Source: Phallusia fumigata (lineage: Eukaryota > Chordata > Ascidiacea > Phlebobranchia > Ascidiidae). From it: 64,000 bases of DNA. The notes under the pieces are model-generated. The model was given only the letters and a program-made list of their open reading frames with translations, was not told the DNA's origin and searched no databases. A program made the translations under genes and the position numbers. This document shows positions 12,501 to 23,800 of this stretch, in pieces (within the stretch, counting starts at the first letter, position 1; every line of letters begins with the position of its first letter). The stretch lies in contig QXVZ01006765.1 in assembly GCA_008931825.1 (NCBI GenBank), positions 62,827 through 126,826 of the forward strand. The letters are read 5' to 3'.

Positions 12501-15500
12501 CGGAAATCCGCGGTCTGAGTAGGAAAATCTGCCACGCCCTAGCAACGCCCAAACGCAGCCGCCAATCAAAACGGAAAGACATTGCGTTGTTCCTGCAGGG
12601 TCGCGCAGTAATGCTGACAACTAGGTTTTTTGTGTTGTTTTAAATCGACATGCCTTCCCGCATAACTGCGGTGATTGTGACAATAGTTTTTGTTTCACCT
12701 TCCGGCCCTAGCTACAAAGCGCCACTGGTGATCAGTGCAACTTTTGAGCACAATGGACAATGATTTGTTATTGTCACATAACTTATCCTTGAATAAAAAT
12801 TAGAAATAAGAAACAACATGTGCAAACATTACTGGCAAACAAAAAGAGCGGTGACCATGGCTACTATTGTGCAAAAAATGAAAAAAGTTGAAAGTTTATT
12901 AAAAGGCTAAAAACCATTGTTGCAAAACACTTACAACGGTTTGCGCACAAGGCATTGTTTTTTTAAGCTGTTGACTTCTTTCAGGTGCTCCCCATAGTCT
13001 TGTACTTCGGAGCGTTCATCTCAATCATGTACTACCTCGGAGCAATGCAGTGGCTCATATTTAAAATCGCCTGGCTCATGCAAATCTCACTCAACACTTC
13101 GGCTACGGAGTCAATGGTCGCTGCAGGTGAGGCAATAAACATGCCCAGGTTTGGTCGATAAGTGTAAGCTAACACTAAACTGGGAGCCATAACTCGTGGA
13201 CAGCCTGTTTTGCCATGACGGATGGTGATTAGCTTTTTGTTGGCGCTTTAAACTGCGTCTGTTAACACCTAAAACTCACTCTTATTGTAGGGTTGTTTAC
13301 ACTTACAGCGTTAAACGTGGGTTTGAAGCACGCGTTGCCTACTTTAAAGCTACAATTGGCTTCGAAAAGTTTGTTTTGCTAAGTTTTGCATAAACAGAAG
13401 GCATATAATCATAAAATTAATACTAATAGCTCGTTTTTTTTGTCAAAAAAGTAAATATGTCACTGACAGTGTATGTCTTTTAAGTGGTACTATAGCCTTT
13501 TCTAGACAAGATCCCAAACAAACATTAAAAACACGTTATTTCCACTTCCACACAGTCGTAATTTTATGTTGGGCGTATCCAGGTTTAAACAATTTTCACC
13601 TTCATTATTCACCAGGTAATATCTTTGTCGGTCAAACCGAGTCCCCTCTGCTGATTCGCCCTTACATCAACGACCTTACAACTTCCGAACTGCACGCAGT
13701 AATGGTGGCAGGATTTGGTACCATCGCTGGAAGTGTGCTTGGCGCTTACCTAGGATTCGGGGTGAGGTGACTTGCCTTAAGTAGCCAAAATTGCCGGAAT
13801 AATTGTTCGAATCTGAAGATGGTTGTCCCAAAGAGTGGTTAATAACGACATGCTTTAATATTTTAATTGCTGAAACGTTTTATTAACAAAACTGTGACCA
13901 AGAATGCAGTATCTTTATCCTAAGTCAGGGGTGTCCAAAGTGCCGCCCGCGGGCCAAATGCGGCCCAGAACGCCATTTCACGTTTCCCACGGCTCAGGTT
14001 TCAAATTGTGCTGAATATTGCTTGCCATAGCGTTGATTAAGCTTTTGAGTTGAAGCGACTTTGTGACTTCACGTAAAAGCTTAAACTTTTTTATCGACAA
14101 GAATGAAGAGTACATGACACTGACGCAACACAAAAACTTATACGACTGTTAAGATCTTTGTGCAGCCATGTATGATTTTTATGGTTAAAATCTTCGGAAA
14201 AAACGCTGGCCCGTGGGCGCATTGACCTGATTAAATTGGCCCAAAGTTTGATCACCCTGTCCTAAGTGCTGTCAACAGGTCCCTGTTTGGCATTCGGAAT
14301 TTTATGACCCTTTCAAAACAGTCGCTTTTCCTAACAGAAAGGCTGTCTAAATATTGACAGACTTTCGAAATACATCCTCATCGAGTCAAAGGTTAATTGC
14401 TTGTTTGTTGTGCCATTTTTAGTGCAGAAATGCTGGCAATGCATTGGTTTTCTTCTAATCCATAATTGCGAAATCGAATCACTCAACATATATAGAAGAA
14501 AATACAAGGTGGATACTCAAAACACGTTTAATGGTGGCAATAAATAGCTTGTTGCCTTTTATAGATCCAAGCCGTCTACGTCATCACTGCTTGCGTCATG
14601 GCCGCCCCGTGTGCACTTGCCACGGCGAAGTTGGTTTACCCCGAAACCAAGAAGTCCAAGTTCACAACAACCGAAGGTCTCATACTGGAGAAAACGTAAA
14701 TATGCAACTCAAAAATTTTGTTTTAGTTCGTGATTAACTTGATCCTGGGACTGTAGATACACAATGTAGAAAAATATCATAAAATAGTTCTTTTTTAATC
14801 CAATTGCTTTTGCAATATTTAACGAGGTAACGTTGCACGTTGGAAGGACAACGTTAATCTGACCCATTTATATCACTTATTGCATGATTTGCAACTATTT
14901 ACCGTATTTTATTCAACCAAAATAAATGTTTTTAGTCTTTAAACAAAATGCTGCAAATAAAGTTGCTTCTAGATTTTTTTTGCTGTTGAACATGGGGAAG
15001 TTTTCGAATCCAAACATCCCACACTTATCAGAAAACTCGCTTCACTCAGAAACTTCGTGCTTTTTGCACACACACAGTGCAATGCGACATTTCCGCTTAG
15101 AGCAGACCAAGAACAATTTGGTGCCACAATATTTCGTGTAAGCCGTATGTCCACATCGAAAAGGCCCGTTGTTTAACTTTAACTTTCCCAAAACCTCTTA
15201 CCAACTACCTGGAACTCTTTCAATTTACCAGAGACCAGCGGAACGTAATAGAAGCTGCTTTCGTCGGGGCCTCCCAAGCCATACCCTTGGTGTTGAACAT
15301 TGGTGGAAATCTTATCGCTTTCCTGTCACTTCTGGCAGCTATCAACGGCTTTCTTGGTTGGTTCGGAGGCCTGTTGGATTACCCGCAGCTTAGTTTTGAG
15401 GTTGGTTTCCTTTTTGGTGACCTTTGGGCAAAACTTACCCAAACAGGTTTTGCTTTTCTTAAGACTGACGGCGGGCCGAGACTTTCCTATTCATCAGGCA

Positions 15501-18500
15501 TCATAGGTCTTCGACTTAGAACTCATTTTTTTTATTTCAATAGGCTTTGCAATGTAATTTCTTTTTATACATGGCAACAATTTTTTCCCATCCCTTAAGC
15601 AATCCCCTTTTTGCTACAGGCGCGATCAATTGCAGCCAACACAAATAACTTTTACATCTTAGGCGACTGGCTTCTCAATTTTGCTGTTTTTTGTTTTCAG
15701 TTGATCTGTTCCTATGTGTTCATGCCGATCACCTACCTTATGGGCATCAGCTGGAGCGATTGTTTTAAGGTAAATATTGCCCGTGCAAGTGGTTTAACCT
15801 TATCGGACTAATAGCGTGCGTTCCGCGTATTGTACAAACATCAGTAGATGATTTGTATCCGTTGCCTTTGCGCCTTGCAGAAACTAAAGCTGGCAATTCC
15901 GTTTTGGTATGGCTAAATTTAAAAAATCACAAAAACCAAACAAAAAAATTTAGTTTCGTATTTGTTTGTACAGATCTAGGGCGATACAATTTTGTTTTGC
16001 CATCGAAAGTTCAAAGCAAAAACTGTAAAAAATAAGGTTTTTCGCAATGTTTTATTTTTTATTATACGACCAAAAACAGTTGGGTCCAAAATTTAATTTG
16101 GGTTCGAATCAGTACAAATCGGATTTGCAACGTCAATTTGTGACCCGTCGATCTGGTTATATTAAACTGGAATGCCCAAAAATATTTTAAACTAATGCAG
16201 TTATCGTGGCACTGTTCAATTTGTTAACAGGTCAAACGTTTTTTTATAGCTGAACCTACCTCCTAGGTCATCAAATAGCAATAAAGCCTGCAAATTTGTA
16301 AGTGTTTAAAAGCTGCAATAAAATACTGTAGAAGAACTCGTGGCCAATTATCTACGTATGTTGAAATTCTCTGTTTTTATGTTATACCTATTGAGCATTT
16401 CAACGTTTTACGATCACTCCATACACAAGTCAAAACTATTTTCAACCACTCTTTGCGCTAACAAGGCGGTTGGGCAATATATTGATTCTGCAGTGCACTT
16501 TGCTGTCACCAATGTTTGTTCTGTCAAAGCATTGCACAACTGGTTTGAACAAATATTTCGTTGATTAATCGATGCTGGCAACTAATTGACCAAACTCCGT
16601 GCACTGCACCGTGGTTTTATTGGGTGATGTATTTGCTTGAGCTCAATATCAGAAAGCAACTTTAAGATTTATATTAACAATATTTATTTTTTTCCTAATG
16701 CGAAGACCTTTGCTTGCCAGCCAACTAAGTTAACATTGTCTTTGCCGTTGTTGCAGAGTTTTCGTTTAAACACCCTTGTTGGTTTTAACAGTAGCAGTGC
16801 TGGAAAGGTATAGCTAGACATTCAAATACTTGGTTAAGTTTGAACTTTCATGTTTACAATTCATCCTATTGCGTGACAGCATTTTCACCTATATGCGTGG
16901 GTTCTGTCTAGACATTCGTTGGATTGGTGTTGATTTTGTTTTTACTTTGTCACATAACATTTTTTTTACGAAATGTTGAATTAGGAAAATTGTTGTTATG
17001 GATCTTTGGCCTTATTTACAGTCATATCGTAATGACATCTTTTTTTGTTTTATATGCATTAAGCAGCATTATCTTATCCCATGTGCTTCCCGTTACCCGA
17101 TTTAGCAACTTATATTTCAATGCCGTTTCACCATATCGCGGGACGAACGACGGCTGTTAAACAATATGGTTATATATAGCGCCGCCAAGTTACCGGTGCA
17201 AAATCTCTCCTCTAAATGTAACAAGGTACTAGCTAGTTCTCTATCATTGTATGTCAGTAAAAGTGCACATAAAGACCACGTCAATTTCCGTCGCATTTAA
17301 ATCCCTGGTCAATCTCTATTTATTTTCTCGACTTGGCCTATTGCAGATCACAAGGCTTTAGTGGGAAGAGGAAAAAACAAAAGAATAATTCAAACTTTGT
17401 ACACAGGCGGCGGAATTAGTCGGCACCAAAATCTTTCTTAACGAATTCATCGCATACGAAGAACTTGCCGTGATGATCACTAACAGAGATAACGGTACCT
17501 TCCCGCGCAATGACCCCGAAACAGGCGCCGTTCTTTGGGTCGACGAAAGGACTGAAGCCATCGTAACGTATGCTCTGTGCGGATTTGCCAATGCCGGTTC
17601 ACTGGGAATTATGCTGGGTGGCTTAGGTAAGTACTATTGGATCAGTGGTGAATTAAACTTTGTTTGTAAATGAATGGCCACAGCTAAAGCTTGTTCCTTA
17701 CCATGCTAGTTGGTAACACCAACTCGTTTGACATTGATATTTGGAATCATACATTTGCACACAAATGTAAAAGTGCGAATGATCTGGTATATTTGGTAGT
17801 AAGGACAGATGTAACAGAAAATAAGTTTAGATGTGGACAATATAAAACTCACTGGTTTTAAGCACACTTTCGAATTTGCATTAAAAATCAGTTGCTGAAA
17901 ACAAACGTTAACAAATGTTCTCTCTCTGGGCCGGTCGTGAAACTCGCCGCTATTGTCGCAAGTTGACCATTCTTAAGTCAAACTTACTGAGGCGCTCGAC
18001 CCTTATATAGACTTAATAAAAACCCGATCGGGATTCGTCCTCGGGTTCGTCCCGGACCCCGTCAAAAAAATCTCTGTCAAACTAAAAATAAAACATTACT
18101 TTCTAACATCCATATTCAATATATCACTTTTTTAGAATATCATTTACAACAGATGAAAACCTAAACGGTAAACCAAAAACAGTGCGTTTAACCCCTATTT
18201 CGTTCGTGTGTGCAGGAAGCATGGCTCCCAAACGACAAAGTGAAATGGCCAAGATCGTCCTACGTGCACTGATCGCTGGAATATTCGTCAGCATTCTGAA
18301 CGCTTGTGTGGCCGGTATGTACAAAGTTGCATATTTGTGGGTGCAACACCCCCTATAGGTTAGTGGTTCCCAACCAGGGATGAATTGTATGAGTTTCTGG
18401 GATGAATTTCCACTTTGTAGTTAAGCTTTTCATATTATGTGTAGTATTTCTTTTTACGTGGACCACGCTGGTTCCAAACCTAGTAGGGGTGAAATGAAAA

Positions 18501-19227
18501 GTTTCGAAATAAGCCAAGGGGGGAATTCATCAAAAAAGGTTGGGAACCACCGCCTTAGGTCAACGAGCTACAGCTGGGTGATTTTTTAATGGCAACTGAG
18601 TGCATGCGATCAATACCTGAACAATGACACAAGCTCGCGTTTAAACTAATTTGCACATAACAATTGTCAAGCAAATATAGAACCATATTAGGGTGTAAGG
18701 TTAAGATTTACATTCATTTACAAATAAAACTTCCATTGGTTTTGTCAAAACCGCTGCTTGTAGCGCGAAAGATTTAATCCGTTGTTTGTCTTTTCTAACG
18801 TTTAGTTTTATAAAGTAGCTAACCTCGGGAGGTAAAATGTAATGTGGTTTCGTTTTTAGGCTTCCTTTACGTTCCTCGGCCCATTATTTGCGACAACATG
18901 CTTGCAACATCAAACTGGACGTATACGGAACCCGACCGCCTTCTCGAATGCTGTACTAGACCAGAGGCCATAACAATGTAAGTACAAAATGCACTGCTAA
19001 AAAACAACAACGTTTGTATTTCACTCTTAAAAGGCACCAACCTTTGTTACAGGCAGACTTTGGGTTGATTATTATGTAAAAAAATTAACACTACTTCTTT
19101 GTTGTACTATTTTACACAAACGTGCTTTGTTTTCAGTGCCAACGGTACTACGGCTTGTAACTGCTGCAATTATTTTAACACCACTGCATCGCTGCTGGGA
19201 TACTGCGAACCGTCACTTACTTGCTAG
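9570..19227 (+). CDS. SLC28A3: Concentrative nucleoside transporter, SLC28 family (CNT3-like)
   Basis: Sodium-coupled nucleoside uptake across the plasma membrane is the known family role. Fifteen exons join without phase conflict: 9570-9821, 10537-10679, 10852-10943, 11016-11205, 11568-11709, 12085-12276, 12985-13126, 13616-13761, 14565-14695, 15232-15400, 15701-15769, 17407-17626, 18216-18314, 18860-18977, 19137-19227. They give 731 residues; human CNT3 has 691. Visible landmarks include [74 protein letters not shown], the CNT signature [15 protein letters not shown], and [19 protein letters not shown]. Multiple hydrophobic membrane segments are obvious. The C-terminal tail is cysteine-rich with NWT, NGT and NTT sequons, consistent with an extracellular tail. 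The start ATG at 9570 is one of three candidate first exons, and its donor (ACG|gtgtgg) is inferred from phase. Assignment to CNT3 rather than CNT1/2 is from memory. Confidence 0.93.
11951..12001. repeat. AT-rich microsatellite in SLC28 intron 5
   Basis: Alternating ta/tatata and tatacata units run for about 50 bp in the intron between the exons ending at 11709 and starting at 12085. Confidence 0.8.
13926..14259. mobile_element. hAT-like MITE with perfect 8-bp target duplication
   Basis: The element starts CAGGGGTGTCCAAAGT and ends TTTGATCACCCTG. The reverse complement of the end, CAGGGTGATCAAACTTTGGG, forms an imperfect terminal inverted repeat with the start. Both sides are flanked by the same 8 bp, TCCTAAGT (13918-13925 and 14260-14267), the hallmark of hAT transposase insertion. 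Near the left end is the gcccgcgggccaaatgcggccc palindromic tract common in such elements. At 334 bp there is no room for a transposase, so it is non-autonomous. It sits in the SLC28 intron between exons 8 and 9. The intact duplication suggests a fairly recent insertion. Confidence 0.88.
18361..18552. mobile_element. hAT-like MITE in SLC28 intron 13
   Basis: The left end reads TAGTGGTTCCCAACC and the right end GGTTGGGAACCACCG, giving a terminal inverted repeat of about 15 bp. The flanking 8-mers CTATAGGT and CCTTAGGT agree at 6 of 8 positions, which looks like a decayed target duplication. It is 192 bp long, has no coding capacity and is non-autonomous. Confidence 0.75.
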
Positions 19228-20843
19228 CCAATGGAAGGTCTTCTGGACTTCCATTGGACATACTGTGACTTATGACGGCGGGGCCTTCACTTTGACGATA
19301 AGTTTTAATATTATTATTATTATTATAATGGCGTTACCAGCTTTTATGGTTCTCTGTTAGTTGCTCTGTTGGCTTTTCATGTGCACTGGTATTTCGGGAG
19401 CTGTTTACTGATGTTTTGTTACACTTGACGTTTTCGTTTTTTAGCATGATTCTTTGTCATATGTGCGCGCGATGCCTTTGTTGTGGAACAGCACGAATGA
19501 CTCGCTTGCTTTTAGAAATTTTTTCACTTGGTTACTGGAATCGAAGTCTACGTTTTGCTGGCCGATGTTCAAAATCAAACAAATCCTAATTATCTCACAA
19601 TATTCAGATCGTGCCAAATGCTTGTACAGTGCTTAAAAGCGAACTTTTAGTACAATGTAATTTTCTTGCACCTAAAAAAGTCACAAATAATTGTTTTGCA
19701 ATACCAAGTGTGCTCCAAATTTTTAGCATCAACGACCAAAATAACTGCACCTTTTGTAACTATTTTAAGTGCTTAACTCAGTTGCGCCGTCAAATAATCT
19801 TCGTTTTGGTGATTTTACTCGGTCAACGACAACAAGCTGCTTGTGTTGGCGATTTGAAAAGATAAGACTCATTTCAATGACGAATTTACCAATATGTGCA
19901 AAATTGTAATTGTTAAGTTTTCCGCAAAAATTGCACGACCAACAAAATTTCTGTGCCAAAATATGTTGTTTTTCTAATTTGTAGAGATTCTTTGGTGTTT
20001 TTAAAGCTACTGGATAATTTGCAAAAACGATAACGCTTTGCGCGGCAATGTAGTAACGAGATTTTTCGCAATTCGTTTTCTTCTGTTCATATTTCGCATG
20101 TTATTCCAACCCGTTTTCATGCTAGTAAGGGGGGCTTATTTTTATGACTTCGCTGTTTTCATTTTCGCCATTTGTACTGAGCTTGTTTTGCCTGAACTGT
20201 CGGTGTTTACTCGTTCAGTGTGCATGTGAATTTCGGTCGAAAAACTGCGGTAAAAGCTTCGATTTTTATTTGGCAAGTATCTGCGCTGTTTTCAAGTTTG
20301 ACATTTGTTTAATGCTTAGTAGAAACTTCTTCAAACTAACCGACATACTCCGTGTTCATCCAAAGTTCCAAAGAAAAGTGTTAAAAAAATCTACCAGCCT
20401 ACCCGCTTCGCCATTTAGTTTGTGTCACTCTGAAATCAACTTGTACTATTGTATGTGTAGTGTCTTAATCGCACTGGTTTACAATAAACCCATCATACAA
20501 CATGACGTTCGGTTTACAGAGATTTTACTCATAGCATAGCTTAGTCTAAGAAATCAAAGCTTGTTTTAAAAGCTCTGCGATAACAAGTTTTTAAATTCGA
20601 ACTTTGGCAACTGCACGAATTTCAAACAATGCATTTTGCGCGAGTGGTGGCAAGCATTTGGGTTTACGCATTGCAAATTCTTCGTTGCTTCATCGTTCCG
20701 AGATTCCAATAGCAATTTCTCTGCAGGCCGCCACATAAATTAACTATGGCACACGTAATGGCAGTTATGTGTCACAGACATTTTTCTTTGCGATTATTAC
20801 AATACCGCATCCCGCGGTAATCCTGTATAAATAAACGAGGGTG
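19228..20843. other. 3' intergenic region between convergent genes
   Basis: This stretch holds the 3' flank of the SLC28 gene (plus) and of the RNA-binding protein gene (minus). An AATAAA at 20829-20834 is on the plus strand but about 1.6 kb past the SLC28 stop. The frame at 20144-20539 is phenylalanine- and cysteine-rich and looks like chance. I see no gene. Confidence 0.5.
19309..19327. repeat. (ATT)n microsatellite
   Basis: About six ATT units lie 80 bp past the SLC28 stop codon, probably within its 3' untranslated region. Confidence 0.8.
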
Positions 20844-23800
20844 TCATCTGCCATCTTGAGACATTTTTTTGCGTTTTAGTTCTTCTAGGTGCTCCTTTAA
20901 TTTGTCGTAGTGAGCCTTAGATTTGCAGTGCGTTATTTTTCCGGCCGACTTCGAGTTGTAGAATTTTCGACAGAGCTGACAAAAATAGCCCTAAAATGTG
21001 AAGATAAAACGGTTCAACAGTACACATAAAACAAACTAATACAAATCTGCCTACACTTTAAGAACTTGCCATATACCCAAAGAACTGGCTTTGAGACGCT
21101 AACTTGGCCGATATGTCTAACTGCCAAGGATGACAGTACGGTACGCAGCAAAAAACATCCAAAGTACGGCAGCCCTTCCCAATGAGGTACGCGTGACTCA
21201 TTACGTACCGAACTGCCATCCTTGGTTACTGCTAAGCAACGAATTGAAATTTGGCATAGGTTAAACAAAGTTGTTAAGTGTATACATGATATGAATGAGT
21301 TAGACTATTAATATTTTCAGTTTGTGTTAAACTGGGCTTGATTTAAAACTGATGGTTGACAACGCTCGTCGACATACAGGTTAAAAAAATAAACGACATG
21401 CTAATTTAAAATGTGCTTAAATTGTAAAATTTTGCTCCTAATCATCGACCCGAGTACTGTCTGGAGATAACCGGAGCCGAGACTAATTTGTCGTTACGTC
21501 AGATATGGTGACGCCATGCACCAAGCATTGACATGCCCGAGCAACAAGAACTTATCAGCTTCGACCAACACATACCGCGTCAACTTGACCAAAGCCAGTT
21601 ATAGTTGGCATTTCTATTTACCTCCATTACTTGTATTGCACACTGCCCAGCAGGTTTGTCGGCGTCAAACGGCGCAAGTCGGTAGTCAAACGGGTTTTCG
21701 GGAAAAGGATCAACCTGTTATGACAACAAAGACGTTTTCAAACTAATGTGGAAAGCCGGCATGGGAGAAAAGTGCTGCACAACTTTAAGACCGATTTTAC
21801 AGCAGAGGGATCACAAATTTGTACATCCAAACGGATCAGAAGGTTTGTAAGTTTAATGGGCGAGTTTACAAGTCGTAACAGCCGTGAAATAAGATCCTTT
21901 TTTGTATATTTTCCGGCATCACACCAAAACGATGTTATAATTGCAATTAGAGCTAACCTTTATCGTCTCAACGCTTCTCTGTGGAACAGGTGATGGCTCC
22001 CGTCTCCTTGTACTGGGTGGAGTTTCTGGCCTCACCTTTTCCCAACGGGTTTTTCCTGCGTAAGACCTTACGTGTAGCAAAACTTTCCAAAGCTACATGT
22101 TTAAGTTAACATTTTTGGAAAAGGGAGTTTAATTGAGACTTGTGGGTGAAGCCACAACTAGGTTACATGATTGTTTGACGTTTACATGTATAAACACAAC
22201 ACTACGTTTGCGTTCATTGACAAAAAGTCGTCAATTGTGGGTGACGTCATCACTTACCATGGTTACGCTTTCGTTGGTGATCTGGCGATCGGCGTGGTGG
22301 AGTACGTCCACGTCTTTGGGGAGAATACCTACGGCTTGGAGGGGAATGTCCTCGCCTCGAGGGGGAGTACCCACGTCTAGGAGGGGTGCGCCCCCGCCGT
22401 CCGGGTGAGCGCTCTCTTCGTGGGGGCGACCGGTCCCGGCGGGGCACAGGCTCCCTACGAGGGGGTGAAAGTGGTCGGCGTGGGGGTGAATAGTCTCGAC
22501 GTTTTGGGGGTGGTGGGTGTCGTGGGCCTCTTGGGGGTGAAGCAGCGTGAGTCCTTTTGCGGTTAGTGAGTACATTGAGACGAGGTGGTAATGGTACTGG
22601 CGGACCAGGCAACATTTCCATCGAAATTGGGTTTTTGCGAATAAGCATGCCTTGGCGTTTGAGCGCCATCATAGTGTCGGCGGGTGTGTAGAAGTCAACG
22701 TCAAAAATGTTGTATCCCGTGTTCTGAAAACAGCAAAAAAGGACGTTTAGCTGGCACAGTTGAATTCAAATACAAAATAGATAAAAATCTAGAGGACATT
22801 GTCACAAATGCTCCCTCTGAAGATTATACCCCACAGTTACTTGGAGTAAAATCTTTCAACAAAGTCATACCAACAATGAAGGCTTTTAAGGAATGCGTGA
22901 GTTGAATTGTTCAATATGTTACCTGGGCGATTTTGGCTGGAACAATGGGAGCAAAAAATTGCTTAATGTCTTCAGCATTTGCTTGTTCGGGAAGATTATA
23001 CATTCTCATGTATATGGTTGGCATAAAACCTGTTGTACGAATAGAATATGTCACATCACGTTTCTGGTGTTCAAGTTCAACATAAAAAAATTAAACTTGT
23101 TTTCTTTAATACAGGGTTCTCAATCGGGAAAATTTTGTTTGAAATATAATTGTATGAAATAATCTTTTTCATTGATCGAATAAAATATCATTTCAAAGCT
23201 AATACTAATAAATTTTCGAAAATGAATGTAATAATTGTAATACAAATGTTGAAGAGTCTAAAAAGTTATGAACTATTTATGAAAAGTAAATTTCAGACCG
23301 AGGGATTTATCTATGAACATCGGTTCAAGGAGTCATGGAAAAAAGGTTGAAAACCACTGCTTTGCTTGAATATGTAAACATGTTTTAAAAATTGTACCTG
23401 GTTGTGGACCCATAGGCCCCATGCCAGGTGGTCCCATAGGCCGTGGCCCCGGGGGCCCCATTGGTCTTCCAAGTGGAACCATTGGCATTATTCCAGGTGG
23501 TCTCATGACTCCCATCATTCGACCCCCAATCATCATTGGGGGACCTGGCATAAATGGGGGTCTCATTGGCATGGGTCCCATATGTTGTGGTCCCATCGGA
23601 AAGGGTGCAACTGGTCTTGGGGGCATATTGGTTGCTGGGATCGGTTTGTTTTCAGGAGAGGTCAATTTTGGGGGTTGGTCTGTCACCAATACTGGCTTAG
23701 CACTAAAAATGCAAATCTTGTGTAACAAGCAACGTTAAAAATGTCATTTAATCCAATGCATTAACATCACTAGTTTCACCTGAAGGAAGGTTTAACATTT

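Noticed and set aside
22684-22905. Plus-strand frame with protein-like composition (KKGRLAGTVEFKYKIDKN)
   Set aside because: It lies antisense across an intron and exon edge of the RRM gene; no homology or exon structure supports it.
23402-23738. Gly/Pro- and Trp/His-rich plus-strand frames
   Set aside because: They are antisense shadows of the Met/Gly/Pro coding exon of the RRM gene.
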